The notes: a model not told the origin generated them from the sequence alone. DNA of 64,000 bases from Amycolatopsis tolypomycina (GCF_900105945.1 NZ_FNSO01000004.1:1488001-1552000); one strand, 5' to 3'; counted from the first letter of the stretch, positions 8,679 through 17,526 are shown. Made by a program: numbers and translations.

Positions 8679-10916
8679 TTGTCTTCGGACGACTTCTCCG
8701 CCGAGCTCGCCCGCGAGCAGGCGTACGTCACCACCCTCTACACGAAGCTCGACGCCGAGCGCCTCGAAGCCCAGCGCCGCCTCGACGAGACGCTGCGGCA
8801 GACCGGCGGCACCCCGCAGGCCCGCACCGAGCGCGACGTCGCCACGACCCTCTACACCGACCGGCTCGCCCAGCTCGGCTCCGTCGAGCAGGGGCTGGCC
8901 TTCGGGCGGCTCGACTTCGTCCCCGAGAGCGCCGAGGAGACCACGTACATCGGCCGGCTCGGGCTCTTCGACGAGGACGACGACTACAAGCCGCTGCTGG
9001 TCGACTGGCGGGCGCCGGTCGCGCGGCCGTTCTACCTCGCCACCGCCGCGTCACCCGAAGGGGTGCGGCGACGACGGCACCTGCGGTCGCTGAGCCGCAA
9101 GGTCACCGGCTTCGACGACGAGATCCTCGACCTCACCGCCGCCGACCAGGGCCAGGACCTCGGGCTGGCCGGCGAAGCCGCGCTGCTGGCCGCGCTGGAG
9201 CAGCGCCGCACCGGCGAGATGAGCGACATCGTCGCGACCATCCAGGCCGAGCAGGACCGCATCATCCGCGCCCCGCTCGGCGGCGTCATGGTCGTGCAGG
9301 GCGGCCCGGGCACCGGCAAGACCGCCGTCGCGCTGCACCGCGCGGCCTACCTGCTCTACACGCACCGCCAGCAGCTCACCACCCGCGGCGTGCTCGTCGT
9401 CGGCCCGAACAGCACGTTCCTGCGCTACATCGGCCAGGTGCTGCCGTCCCTGGGCGAGACCGGCGTGCTGCTCGCCACCATCGGGCAGCTCTACCCCGGC
9501 CTGGACGCCGACGGCGTCGAACCGCGCGAAGCCGCCGAGGTCAAGGGACGCCTCGTCATGGCCGAGGTGCTCGCCAACGCCGTCCGCGACCGCCAGCGCG
9601 TGCCGGAGCCGGTCATGGAGATCGAGTACGAGCACGACGTGCTGCGGCTGGACCGCAAGACCTGCACCGACGCCCGGACGCGGGCCCGCCGCTCGCGCCG
9701 TCCGCACAACCCGGCGCGGCGCCTGTTCGTCTCCGACGTCCTCGACGCGCTGACCCGGCAGGCCGCCCGCAAGCTGGGGGACGACCTCCTGGACGGTCAG
9801 GATCTGCAGGACATCCGCGCCGAGCTGGCCGCGGACGAGCAGGTCACGGCCGCCCTCGACGCGCTGTGGCCGGTGCTGACGCCCGAAGGCGTGCTCGACG
9901 ACCTGTTCGCCGACCGCGAACGCCTCGCCGCGGCCGCCGGGAAGCTGCTGTCCCCCGAGGATCGCCTGCTGCTGGAGAGCGGCCGGGACGCCCGCTGGAC
10001 ACCCGCGGACGTGCCGCTGCTCGACGAGCTGGCCGAGCTGATCGGCGTCGACGACACCGAGGCCCGCGTCGAGCGCAAACGCCGTGAGCGCGAGGACCGT
10101 GCGTACGCCGAGGGTGTGCTCGACATCCTCGAGCAGGACGAAGAGATCATCGACGAGGAGCTGCTGCGCGTCTCCGACGTCCTCGACGCCGAGCTGTTCG
10201 CCGAGCGCCAGCAGGCGCGCAGCGAGCTGACGGCGGCCCAGCGCGCCGCCCAGGACCGGACCTGGACGTTCGGGCACGTGATCGTCGACGAGGCCCAGGA
10301 GCTGTCGGCGATGGACTGGCGGCTGCTCATGCGGCGCACGCCGAACCGGTCGATGACGCTGGTCGGCGACGTCGCCCAGACCGGCGCGGCGGGCGGCGCG
10401 CGCTCGTGGGGCGAGGTGCTTTCGCCGTACGTCGAGGACCGCTGGCGGCTGGAGCAGCTGACGGTGAACTACCGCACGCCCGCCGAGATCATGGCGGTCG
10501 CGGCGCGGGTGCTCGCCGAGGTCTCGCCTGCGCTTTCGGCGCCCTCGTCGGTGCGGGAGACCGGGGTGCCGCCGTGGTCGGTGCGCCCGGCGTCCCTGGC
10601 CGCGGAGCTGCCCGGGCTGGTGACGCGCGAGCTGTCCGAAGTGGACGGCGGCACGGTGGCGGTCCTGGTGCCCGCCGGCCGGTTCGACGAGGTGTCCTCG
10701 TGGTTTTCGGAGCACGACGAGCGGCTGAGCGTGCTGACGGTCGAGCGGTCGAAGGGCCTGGAGTTCGACTCGGTGGTGCTGGTCGCGCCCGACGAGGTCG
10801 TCGCGGGCTCGCCGCGCGGGCTCAACGACCTGTACGTGGCGTTGACGCGGGCGACCCGGCGGCTCGGCGTGGTCACCACCGGTGACGACGTGCCGGCACT
10901 CTCCGTGCTTGGCTAG
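8679..10916 (+). CDS. HelD/HelR-type UvrD-like helicase (RNA polymerase-associated)
   Basis: Superfamily 1 ATPase of the HelD class, which inserts into RNA polymerase channels and recycles stalled enzyme; some actinobacterial members (HelR) protect against rifamycins. About 745 residues: an N-terminal coiled-coil arm (AREQAYVTTLYTKLDAERL), Walker A GGPGTGKTAVAL near residue 207, a charged middle region, Walker B VIVDEAQELSAMDWRLL, motif IV-like TLVGDVAQTGAAG, and a C-terminal helicase half ending LYVALTRATRRLGVV. The TTG at 8679 (LSSDDFSAEL) is favoured over the TTG at 8646 because a promoter-like box lies just upstream of the latter. Whether it confers rifamycin tolerance cannot be read from the sequence. 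Confidence 0.88.
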   Translation: MSSDDFSAELAREQAYVTTLYTKLDAERLEAQRRLDETLRQTGGTPQARTERDVATTLYTDRLAQLGSVEQGLAFGRLDFVPESAEETTYIGRLGLFDEDDDYKPLLVDWRAPVARPFYLATAASPEGVRRRRHLRSLSRKVTGFDDEILDLTAADQGQDLGLAGEAALLAALEQRRTGEMSDIVATIQAEQDRIIRAPLGGVMVVQGGPGTGKTAVALHRAAYLLYTHRQQLTTRGVLVVGPNSTFLRYIGQVLPSLGETGVLLATIGQLYPGLDADGVEPREAAEVKGRLVMAEVLANAVRDRQRVPEPVMEIEYEHDVLRLDRKTCTDARTRARRSRRPHNPARRLFVSDVLDALTRQAARKLGDDLLDGQDLQDIRAELAADEQVTAALDALWPVLTPEGVLDDLFADRERLAAAAGKLLSPEDRLLLESGRDARWTPADVPLLDELAELIGVDDTEARVERKRREREDRAYAEGVLDILEQDEEIIDEELLRVSDVLDAELFAERQQARSELTAAQRAAQDRTWTFGHVIVDEAQELSAMDWRLLMRRTPNRSMTLVGDVAQTGAAGGARSWGEVLSPYVEDRWRLEQLTVNYRTPAEIMAVAARVLAEVSPALSAPSSVRETGVPPWSVRPASLAAELPGLVTRELSEVDGGTVAVLVPAGRFDEVSSWFSEHDERLSVLTVERSKGLEFDSVVLVAPDEVVAGSPRGLNDLYVALTRATRRLGVVTTGDDVPALSVLG

Positions 10917-10926
10917 GGTGCCCGGC
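10914..10926 (+). promoter_or_regulatory. Candidate -10 box, leaderless FKBP transcript
   Basis: TAGGGT (10914-10919) is followed by 7 nt and then the ATG at 10927, so transcription would begin at or next to the start codon. The box contains the TAG stop of the HelD-like gene. No convincing -35. Confidence 0.4.
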
Positions 10927-11493
10927 ATGCAGAAAATCGGGAAGATCGTGGTCGTCGCCGCGGCGGCGCTGTCCCTGGCCGCGTGCGGCCAGGACGCCAA
11001 GACCCAGACGGCCGCCCCGGCGGGGCCCTCCGTCCCGTCGACCGGTGCCGCCCAGGCGACCCAGAGCAAGGGCCGCGAGTGCACCGCCGACGACGTCAAG
11101 ACGACGGGGAAGTTCGGCGAGGCGCCGACGATCACCATCCCGGACGACTGCGACCCGCCGAAGAAGCTGATCACCGCGGACCTGTCCGAGGGCACCGGCA
11201 ACGGCGCGAAGGCCGGCCAGAACCTGAAGATGAACTATTCGCTGGTGACCTGGTCGGACAAGAAGAAGCTGGACAGCTCCTTCGACCGCGGCGAGCCGTT
11301 CGACCTGCAGCTGGGCGCGGGCATGGTCATCCCGGGCTGGGACCAGGGCCTGGTCGGCATCAAGCAGGGCGGCCGCCGCCTGCTGATCATCCCGCCGGAC
11401 CTCGGCTACGGCCAGGGCGGCCAGGGCATCAAGCCGAACGAGACGCTGGTCTTCGTCACCGACGCCGTCTCGGTCCCGAACGACAAGGGCTGA
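10927..11493 (+). CDS. FKBP-type peptidyl-prolyl isomerase lipoprotein
   Basis: Extracytoplasmic proline cis-trans isomerase, probably a folding helper at the outer face of the membrane. The 188-residue product starts with a lipoprotein signal peptide ending in the lipobox LAAC (Cys20), then a low-complexity Thr/Ala/Pro linker, then an FKBP domain from about residue 80: GQNLKMNYSLVTWSDKKKLD, GAGMVIPGWDQGLVGIKQGG and PPDLGYGQGGQGIKPNETL. Frames reading through the helicase end are excluded because the ATG at 10927 directly precedes the basic n-region MQKIGK. Single gene, ended by the strong terminator at 11505. Confidence 0.92.
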   Translation: MQKIGKIVVVAAAALSLAACGQDAKTQTAAPAGPSVPSTGAAQATQSKGRECTADDVKTTGKFGEAPTITIPDDCDPPKKLITADLSEGTGNGAKAGQNLKMNYSLVTWSDKKKLDSSFDRGEPFDLQLGAGMVIPGWDQGLVGIKQGGRRLLIIPPDLGYGQGGQGIKPNETLVFVTDAVSVPNDKG

Positions 11494-11504
11494 GTTCCGC
11501 TCGC

Positions 11505-11534
11505 GAAGGGCCGCTTCCGCCGAAGCGGCCCTTC
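11505..11534. terminator. Perfect 13-bp hairpin between convergent genes
   Basis: GAAGGGCCGCTTC, a CGCC loop, then GAAGCGGCCCTTC. The 13-bp stem has no mismatch and lies in the 47-bp gap between the FKBP gene and the convergent quinone oxidoreductase, so it can act for both. There is no long T-run, as is common in actinomycetes. Confidence 0.85.
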
Positions 11535-11540
11535 GGCGTG

Positions 11541-12503
11541 TCAGGGGATGAGCAGGAGCTTGCCGGTGGTGCGGCGGCCCTGCAGGTCCTCGTGGGCCTG
11601 GCGGGCCTCGGCCAGCGGGTACTTGCCGCCGATGCGGATGTTCAGCTGGCCGGCCGTGATGGCGTCGAAGAGCTCCTTCGCGCGCCAGTCCAGCTCCTCG
11701 CGGGTGCGGACGTAGTGGCCGGACGTCGGGCGGGTCAGGTAGAGCGAGCCGCCGGCGTTGAGGCGTTGCGGGTCGAGCGGGGGCACCGGGCCGCTGGAGG
11801 CGCCGAAGAGCGCGAGCAGGCCGCGGACCTTGAGACTGGCCAGGCTGCCGTCGACGGTGTCCTTGCCGACGCCGTCGTACACGACGTCGACGCCTTCGCC
11901 GTTCGTCAGCTCCCGGGTGATCTTCGCGAAGTCGTCGCGGTCGTAGCGGATCACGTGGTCGGCGCCGGCTTCGCGGGCGAGCTTCTCCTTCTCTTCGGTC
12001 GACACGGTGCCGATGACGCGCGCGCCGCGCGCCTTCGCCAGCTGCACCAGCAGCAGCCCGACGCCGCCCGCGGCCGCGTGCACGAGCACGTCGTGGCCGG
12101 GCTTGACCTCGAACGTCGAGGCGACCAGGTAGTGCGCGGTGATGCCCTGCAGCATCGTGGCGGCGGCGGTCTCGAGCGAGACGCCTTCGGGAACCTTCAC
12201 CGCGACCGAGGCCGGGACGAGCTTGCGGGCCGCGTAGCTGCCGATCGACCCCTGCCAGGCCACGCGGTCGCCGGGTTCGAACCCGGGCGCGGCTTCGATG
12301 ACTGTGCCGGCACCTTCGAGGCCGGGCACGAACGGCAGCTCCATCGGGTAGATGCCCTGGCGCTGGTAGGTGTCGATGTAGTTGACCCCGGCCGCGGTGA
12401 CGTCGACCAGGAGCTCGCCGGCCTGTGGGGCGGCGACGTCCACTTCGGCCGGTTCGAGCACTTCCGGGCCGCCGGTCTTCGTCACCTGTACTGCCGTGGG
12501 CAT
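11541..12503 (-). CDS. qor: NADPH:quinone oxidoreductase, zinc-independent MDR family
   Basis: Soluble zeta-crystallin-like reductase using NADPH to reduce quinones. The 320-residue product has the GroES-like N-half (GVNYIDTYQRQGIYPMELP near residue 45), the cofactor motif VHAAAGGVGLLLVQLAKARG near residue 140, and a Gly-rich substrate region near its end. The zinc-binding cysteines of alcohol dehydrogenases are absent, which fits Qor. The ATG at 12503 is preceded by GAGGAGG at ideal spacing, so the longer open frame is rejected. In mycobacteria qor sits at the same place between ctaB and ctaA. Confidence 0.93.
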   Translation of the reverse strand: MPTAVQVTKTGGPEVLEPAEVDVAAPQAGELLVDVTAAGVNYIDTYQRQGIYPMELPFVPGLEGAGTVIEAAPGFEPGDRVAWQGSIGSYAARKLVPASVAVKVPEGVSLETAAATMLQGITAHYLVASTFEVKPGHDVLVHAAAGGVGLLLVQLAKARGARVIGTVSTEEKEKLAREAGADHVIRYDRDDFAKITRELTNGEGVDVVYDGVGKDTVDGSLASLKVRGLLALFGASSGPVPPLDPQRLNAGGSLYLTRPTSGHYVRTREELDWRAKELFDAITAGQLNIRIGGKYPLAEARQAHEDLQGRRTTGKLLLIP

Positions 12504-12581
12504 GGGTCCTCCTCGGGTCGGGTTCTCCCGGTGCAACTATGGCCGAGGCCACGCTGTTCCGCGTTCCGGCTCTCCTTTGGC

Positions 12582-12593
12582 TATGGTTCGGAC
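12582..12593 (+). promoter_or_regulatory. Candidate -10 box, leaderless start of the 99-residue gene
   Basis: TATGGT (12582-12587) then 6 nt to the GTG at 12594. It lies in the 90-bp gap divergent from qor. No recognisable -35 and no ribosome site before the GTG. Confidence 0.45.
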
Positions 12594-12893
12594 GTGACTG
12601 CAGAAGAGACTGTCGTTCCCCCGACCGGCGCGCAGCTGGGCGCGGCCCGCAAGTTCGTGAAGGCCCACGGCAAGCCGTCCCGCGCAGTGGTGGAGAACAT
12701 CGGCCGGGCGGGCGCGCGAGTGGTGCTGGTGGGCGCGGACGGCGCCCTCGGCGACGTGGTGGTGCCTTCGGTGGCCACGGGCGAGGCCCTGGTCGAGGCG
12801 GTCGAGGACCTGTCGCCGGCGACCTGGGACGCGGAGACGGTGCAGGCCACGAAGATCGGCCCGGAGCACCGCCGCAAGATGGCGGGCAAGTGA
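12594..12893 (+). CDS. Small uncharacterised actinobacterial protein
   Basis: A 99-residue soluble protein of unknown function. Visible segments are LGAARKFVKAHGKPSRAVVE, ARVVLVGADGALGDVVVPS and a C-terminal charged end ATKIGPEHRRKMAGK. Its alternation of short strands and helices suggests a compact alpha/beta fold but no motif is recognised. The GTG at 12594 follows a -10-like box, so the message may be leaderless. Its TGA overlaps the GTG of the ATP-grasp gene (GTGA), so the two are co-translated and may act together. Confidence 0.72.
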   Translation: MTAEETVVPPTGAQLGAARKFVKAHGKPSRAVVENIGRAGARVVLVGADGALGDVVVPSVATGEALVEAVEDLSPATWDAETVQATKIGPEHRRKMAGK

Positions 12894-13753
12894 GCCCCAC
12901 CGCGGTCCTGGTCAGCTGCACGGAACTCCCCACGGGCGACGGCGACGACGACGCCGTCGTGCCCGCGTTGACGTCGCTGGGCTTTTCGGTCTCGTGGGCA
13001 CCCTGGGACTCCACGTTCGATTTTTCCTCGGCGGACGCCGTGATCCTGCGCGCGACCTGGGACTACGCTGAGCGCCGCGCGGAGTTCCTCGCGTGGTGCG
13101 AGTCGGTGCCGTCGCTGTTCAATTCCGCGGACGTGGTCCGGTGGAACACGGACAAGTCGTACCTGGTGGAGCTGCTGGACGCGGGCTTGGCGGTGGTGCC
13201 GACGTCCTTGGTCACGCCGGGTTCCTCTTCTTCGTTCCCGTCGTCGGACTTCGTGGTGAAGCCGTCGGTGGGGGCGGGCTCCCGCGGCGCGGCCCGGTTC
13301 GCCGAGGGTGCTTCTGCAGCCACGGCGCACGTGGCCGCGCTGCACGCGGAGGGGCACACGGCGCTGATCCAGCCGTACCAGTCCAGTGTGGATAGTTCGG
13401 GCGAGCTGGCCCTGGTGTACCTGGGCGGGATCTATTCCCACGCGTTCACGAAGGGCGCGATGCTGGGGTCCACAATGGATTCCTCGGGGCTGTACCTGTC
13501 GGAGGAGCTGGCGCCGGCTGTACCGCCCGAGGACGCGGTGGCCCTGGCGGAGGACGTGCTGGACGCGGCGTCGGCGTTGCTGGGAATCCTGCGCGCGGAG
13601 CTGTTGTACGCGCGGGTGGACCTGGTCCGCGGGGCGGACGGGAAGCCGTTGCTGCTGGAACTGGAGCTGACGGAGCCATCGCTGGGCTTCCGCCAGACGG
13701 ACGCCGGCGCGGTGACGCGGTTCGCCTCGGCGGTGCGGCAGCAGCTGGCGTAG
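12890..13753 (+). CDS. ATP-grasp domain protein
   Basis: Probable ATP-dependent carboxylate ligase of unknown substrate. The 287-residue product has the ATP-grasp order: an N-terminal Rossmann-like part (DAVILRATWDYAERRAEFL), the lid region with NTDKSYLVELLDAGLAVVPT near residue 85, DFVVKPSVGAGSRGAARF carrying the ATP-binding lysine near 118, and a C-terminal acidic strand LLLELELTEPSLGFRQTD with the metal-binding Glu residues. Coupled to the small gene upstream by a GTGA overlap. Convergent with the small membrane gene downstream with no spacer. The substrate cannot be told from the sequence. Confidence 0.8.
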   Translation: MSPTAVLVSCTELPTGDGDDDAVVPALTSLGFSVSWAPWDSTFDFSSADAVILRATWDYAERRAEFLAWCESVPSLFNSADVVRWNTDKSYLVELLDAGLAVVPTSLVTPGSSSSFPSSDFVVKPSVGAGSRGAARFAEGASAATAHVAALHAEGHTALIQPYQSSVDSSGELALVYLGGIYSHAFTKGAMLGSTMDSSGLYLSEELAPAVPPEDAVALAEDVLDAASALLGILRAELLYARVDLVRGADGKPLLLELELTEPSLGFRQTDAGAVTRFASAVRQQLA

Positions 13754-13924
13754 TCACCTGGCCACCTCGACCGCCACCAGGACCAGCGCGACGACCGCGC
13801 CGATCAGGGTCACGGCCAGGGAGCCGGTCACCAGGTAGAGCCCGCCGATCCCGGCCAGGCCGGCTTTGACCACTTCCCGAGTGCCGTGGCCGGGGGTGGG
13901 TTTTCTTGTCCTGCCCTTGGTCAC
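13754..13924 (-). CDS. Small membrane protein, 56 residues
   Basis: A short frame on the minus strand: GTG start at 13924, a basic N-terminus ([20 protein letters not shown]) and two hydrophobic stretches ([18 protein letters not shown] and [16 protein letters not shown]), then TGA. AAAGGGG lies about 8 nt before the GTG, a good ribosome site. Its stop directly abuts the TAG of the convergent ATP-grasp gene, which fits a real gene edge. No family recognised; perhaps a membrane regulator or toxin-like peptide, but nothing shows that. Confidence 0.55.
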   Translation of the reverse strand: MTKGRTRKPTPGHGTREVVKAGLAGIGGLYLVTGSLAVTLIGAVVALVLVAVEVAR

Positions 13925-13983
13925 TGTGCTACCCCTTTATTGCTGTACTAGTGCACCTCGGGTAATGGTGACCGGTGGCAGGC

Positions 13984-14022
13984 CCGACCGGAACTGATCT
14001 TTTCTTCTTGGGTCGGTTTTTT
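13984..14022 (+). terminator. Weak terminator or attenuator-like hairpin with T6
   Basis: CCGACC at 13984-13989 can pair with GGTCGG at 14011-14016, immediately followed by six T. The 21-nt loop makes it weak. It lies about 90 nt before the start at 14108, so it could attenuate that gene or be chance; T-runs are rare in this DNA. Confidence 0.3.
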
Positions 14023-14107
14023 CGTTGTCGGGCAAATGTCGCCGCAGGTCCCGCCGTTGTCCGGGCTTGCCGGGAATTGTCGATCTTCTTCGGGTAGCGG
14101 AGGCGTC

Positions 14108-15265
14108 TTGACCATCCGGATGGACAGGGAATCGGTTGACGAGCCGGCTTCGCCCGCGGAAGTCGAAGACGCGCTGCGCTGGCTGGCGACTCGCAAGGAC
14201 GGCGAGCCGCTTCGGTTCTTCCGGGAGGCGATCAAGGAACCGGCGAGTGAGCCGGCCACCGTGCTCCGCGCCCTGGTGGCGCCGACGGGATCGTTGATCG
14301 CCGAGCCGGCCGAGTCGCGCGTGTTCGCCCTGTGGGGGCTGATCGTCGACGAGATCGGCGCAGTCGGGAACTCCCGCCGCCGCTACACCCTGATGGCGGC
14401 GTTCCGGGTGCCGCCGGCACCAGGCGGAACCGTCTGGAAGGCAACGCTGGGCGACCGCTTCCGGCAGCTGGTGCTGGTGCCGGGTGTCTTCGGCGAGCCG
14501 CCTCCCACCACCGCGACTCCGATGCACCAAGCCTGGCGGCGGGCACTCGAAACGTTGGCCGCTCGCCTCGCGGAGAAACTGGTTTTGCTGGAGGGGCCGG
14601 ATTGGCGGCCGTACATCGACCTCGGCCGGGCGGCGGGGGACGTCACGGACGAGCACGTCGCCTGGCGGGCTCGGCCGGCCTCGAAAGGGGCACAGCCGAT
14701 GTTCGTGGAGCGCCTGCTCATCACGGCGGTCATGCGCCGCCGAACGGTGTGGCGCCGGCTCACCGAACGCCACGTCGTCGCCTGCGAGGATGGCGTCGAC
14801 GGCTACGTCGTCCAGGCTCGGAACGGCTGGCACCACAACCCGGAAGGCCTCCTGGTCACGGCCCTTTGGGCGTGCCGCGTGGTCACTTCACCCGGGGTGC
14901 GTCCGGGTGTCCGGGGAGTGGTGCGTCTGCGCTTTCGCCAGCCCCATCGGAAGGGGCAGCCCTACGCTTTCGTCTCCGAGGCGCTCGACGAACGGCTCGA
15001 GGAGAAACACGAGTGGGTCAATGTCGACGTCGACCACCACGGCATCGCGCCTGGCGGCCTGACCATCCAGCTGACCTTCGACCAAAATTGCCTTCCCGAG
15101 GCATGTTGGTGGTACGCGGAACAGCTCGAATTCGAGCGGAGATGCCGGCCGCCGGACGGGGACCCGCACCTGCTCCCCGTTGAGGACGGGTTCGTCCGGC
15201 ACACCTTTCTCGACGGGTGCCATCCGCGGGAGAGCTATGGCATTGCCTTCAAGTGGCCATCGTGA
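14108..15265 (+). CDS. Uncharacterised 385-residue protein
   Basis: No family recognised. Soluble, Arg- and Trp-rich, with recurring aromatic motifs: VEDALRWLATRKDGEPLRFF near the start, RYTLMAAFRVPP, WKATLGDRFRQLVLVPGVF, then EWVNVDVDHHGIAPGGLTIQ and a C-terminal aromatic region EACWWYAEQLEFERRC. The TTG at 14108 has GGAGG a few bases upstream; ATG 14120 is an alternative. Codon use in the upstream 200 bp is more AT-rich than the surroundings. It stands alone between two small membrane-protein genes, so context gives no role. Confidence 0.65.
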   Translation: MTIRMDRESVDEPASPAEVEDALRWLATRKDGEPLRFFREAIKEPASEPATVLRALVAPTGSLIAEPAESRVFALWGLIVDEIGAVGNSRRRYTLMAAFRVPPAPGGTVWKATLGDRFRQLVLVPGVFGEPPPTTATPMHQAWRRALETLAARLAEKLVLLEGPDWRPYIDLGRAAGDVTDEHVAWRARPASKGAQPMFVERLLITAVMRRRTVWRRLTERHVVACEDGVDGYVVQARNGWHHNPEGLLVTALWACRVVTSPGVRPGVRGVVRLRFRQPHRKGQPYAFVSEALDERLEEKHEWVNVDVDHHGIAPGGLTIQLTFDQNCLPEACWWYAEQLEFERRCRPPDGDPHLLPVEDGFVRHTFLDGCHPRESYGIAFKWPS

Positions 15266-15300
15266 CCGACGCGAAGTCACGCCGGTCACGGGACGTTCGC

Positions 15301-15483
15301 CTAGTCGACGGTCACCGAGTTGCCGGTGCTTCCACCGCCACCACCCGCGACGGTGTCGTCGGCCGGCTTGGGGACGATCGATGTCAGCGCGATCGCTGCG
15401 GCCGCTACGAGGATCAGAGCACTCGCCACGGCGATCCGCCGCCCGTTCTTGCCGCGCTTGCCGTTGCTGCTGTGCTTGCCCAT
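15301..15483 (-). CDS. Small single-span membrane or secreted protein, 60 residues
   Basis: Basic N-terminus MGKHSSNGKRGKNGRR, one hydrophobic segment (IAVASALILVAAAAIALTS), then a short Gly-rich tail ending GNSVTVD. AAGGAG lies 4-5 nt before the ATG at 15483, which rules out the longer open frame to 15537. The layout fits a signal-anchored or secreted peptide of unknown function. Nothing else is seen in the roughly 95 bp between it and the desaturase. Confidence 0.6.
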   Translation of the reverse strand: MGKHSSNGKRGKNGRRIAVASALILVAAAAIALTSIVPKPADDTVAGGGGGSTGNSVTVD

Positions 15484-15578
15484 GAGTCTCCTTCGGTGGT
15501 CGGAAGCTGGCTCACCGTAAGAGGAAGCAGTCGACACGATCGAGGCTGTCAGTTCTCTTTCGTGTCATCGCAGGCACC

Positions 15579-16508
15579 TTAAGCTGACGTGCTCGCCCGC
15601 TTCGCGGCCAGCCGCTCCATCCGCGGCCACCGAACGTCCTTGGCCCACCCCAGCTTCTCGAACGCCCAGATCACCCGAGCCGACACATCCACCTGCCCCC
15701 GCAGCACCCCGTGCCGCGCACAAGTCGGGTCAGCGTGGTGCGAGTTGTGCCACGACTCGCCCATCGACAGCAACGCCAGCGGCCAGAAGTTCGCCGCCTT
15801 GTCCCTGCTGGCAAAGGGCCGTTCCCCGATCAGGTGGCACACCGAGTTCACCGACCACGTCACATGGTGGAGGAACGCGATCCGCACCAGGCCCGCCCAG
15901 AAGAACGCCGTCACCACGCCCCACCACGACCATGACAGCAGCCCTCCCAGCACGGCCGGCAGGGCCAGGCTCAGCGTGATCCACAGCCAGAAGTAGCGGT
16001 TCACCCAGCGCACGTCCGCGTCCGCCACCAGGTCCGGGGCGAACCTGTCCGCGTTGGTCACCTCGCGGCCGAACATCCAGCCCATGTGCGCGTGCCAGAA
16101 GCCCCTCAGCAACGCCGACGGCGACGTGCCGAACAGCCACGGCGAGTGGGGGTCGCCCTCGCGGTCGGCGAATGCGTGGTGGCGGCGGTGGCTCGCCACC
16201 CAGAAGATCACCGAACCCTGGACCGCCATGCTGCCCGCGATGGCCAGCACCACCCGCAGGGGCCGCGACGCCTTGAACGCGCCGTGGGTGAAGTAGCGGT
16301 GGAAGCCGACCGTCACCCCCAGGGTCGCGAACACGTAGAACGCCGCCGCGAGGATCAGGTCGATCCAGGTCATGCCCCAGCCCCACACCAGGGGGACCGC
16401 GACGAGCAGCGCCACGAACGGCACCAGCAGGAAGGTCTTGAGCACGAGCATCTCCCCGGTGCCACGGCGATGGGAGATCAGCGGCTTGGGCGCGGTGCGC
16501 GACGTCAT
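15579..16508 (-). CDS. Acyl-CoA / fatty-acid delta-9 desaturase
   Basis: Integral-membrane di-iron desaturase introducing a double bond into acyl chains. The 309-residue product has hydrophobic pairs and the three histidine clusters of the stearoyl-CoA desaturase class: GFHRYFTH near residue 70, HRRHHAF near 105 and HNSHH near 260, plus GDPHSPW between the second and third. The ATG at 16508 (MTSRTAPKPL) is preceded by TATCGT and 7 nt, suggesting a leaderless message and excluding the longer frame to 16547. The source of electrons is not encoded nearby. Confidence 0.93.
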   Translation of the reverse strand: MTSRTAPKPLISHRRGTGEMLVLKTFLLVPFVALLVAVPLVWGWGMTWIDLILAAAFYVFATLGVTVGFHRYFTHGAFKASRPLRVVLAIAGSMAVQGSVIFWVASHRRHHAFADREGDPHSPWLFGTSPSALLRGFWHAHMGWMFGREVTNADRFAPDLVADADVRWVNRYFWLWITLSLALPAVLGGLLSWSWWGVVTAFFWAGLVRIAFLHHVTWSVNSVCHLIGERPFASRDKAANFWPLALLSMGESWHNSHHADPTCARHGVLRGQVDVSARVIWAFEKLGWAKDVRWPRMERLAAKRASTSA

Positions 16509-16521
16509 GGCGCGAACGATA
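16509..16521 (-). promoter_or_regulatory. Candidate -10 box, leaderless desaturase message
   Basis: On the minus strand TATCGT (16521-16516) is followed by 7 nt and the ATG at 16508. No strong -35. Confidence 0.45.
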
Positions 16522-16560
16522 ACCCACGAGCCGGACGCCCACGCCAACCCGGAGTTACGG

Positions 16561-17526
16561 TCAAGCGGCGGTGAGCTCTCGCGGCGCCGCTTCCAGCGAG
16601 GTCACCGGGCCGCGGTCGCGGCTGCCCGTCCACAGCGCCGCCGTGGCGATGATGACCGCCATCGCGCCCAGGACGTGGAACGACACCATCGCCTCCGGCA
16701 CGCCCAGCGCGTACTGCAGCGAACCGAGTGCCCCCTGCGCGACGGCGACCACCCAGACCGCCGTGTAGCGCTGCCAGAGGCTCTTCGGGGCGCCGACGCG
16801 CAGCAGCTGGAGGCCGAACACCGCGAGCAGCAGCAGGTACAGCACCAGCAGCCCGCCGTGGACCTGGGCGAGAGCCTCGACCGGGGCGTCGAGGCGGTGG
16901 GTGTTGATGTCGCCGCTGTGCGGGCCGGCGCCGGTCACCGTGGTGCCCGCCGCCAGCACCAGCCACAGCACGGTGGCGAGCAGGATCAGGATCGTGCGCC
17001 CGGCCGGCGGCACCAGCAGGCGCGGCGCCTCGTCGCCTTCGCGGAACGCGCGCAGCAGCAGGACGGCGAGCCACACCAGCGGCGTCGTCGCGAGGAAGTG
17101 GATCGCGACGGTCCACCACTCCAGCTTCGCCAGCACGGTGATGCCGCCGACGACGGCCTGCAGCAGGACGCCGCCGGGCATCGTCCAGGCCAGCTTGACC
17201 AGGCGCTTGCGGTCCGGGTGGTCGATCTGCACGCGCCACGCGGTGACGACCGCGACGGCGGCGACGAGGATGACGACGCCGGTGAGCAGCCGGTTGCCGA
17301 ACTCGATCCACTGGTTGAGCGCGTCGATCCCGGAGTCGTGCTTCGGCACCAGGCTGCCGGCCACGCACTGGGGCCAGGTCGGGCAGCCGAGCCCGGACCC
17401 GGTGACGCGCACGATGGACCCGGTGACGCCGATCAGCGCCTGCGCGAGGACCGCGGCGATCCCGACGGCCCGCTGCACGGCGGCGGACGGATACGGCAGA
17501 CGGGCGACGAGGCTGGTGAACGGCAC
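16561..17526 (-). CDS. ctaA: Heme A synthase
   Basis: COX15/CtaA membrane enzyme oxidising the heme O methyl group to give heme A for cytochrome aa3. The 321-residue protein has about eight hydrophobic segments, the extracytoplasmic cysteine pair GCPTWPQC, and heme-ligand-type histidines in AIHFLATTPLVW, QVHGGLLVLYL and SFHVLGAMAV. The position that is histidine in Bacillus CtaA (E-x-x-H) reads IEFGNR here, so Asn replaces one ligand, as I recall for other actinobacterial CtaA. The GTG at 17526 follows TACCAT by 7 nt. Product of ctaB (6.5 kb) is its substrate. Confidence 0.93.
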   Translation of the reverse strand: MPFTSLVARLPYPSAAVQRAVGIAAVLAQALIGVTGSIVRVTGSGLGCPTWPQCVAGSLVPKHDSGIDALNQWIEFGNRLLTGVVILVAAVAVVTAWRVQIDHPDRKRLVKLAWTMPGGVLLQAVVGGITVLAKLEWWTVAIHFLATTPLVWLAVLLLRAFREGDEAPRLLVPPAGRTILILLATVLWLVLAAGTTVTGAGPHSGDINTHRLDAPVEALAQVHGGLLVLYLLLLAVFGLQLLRVGAPKSLWQRYTAVWVVAVAQGALGSLQYALGVPEAMVSFHVLGAMAVIIATAALWTGSRDRGPVTSLEAAPRELTAA

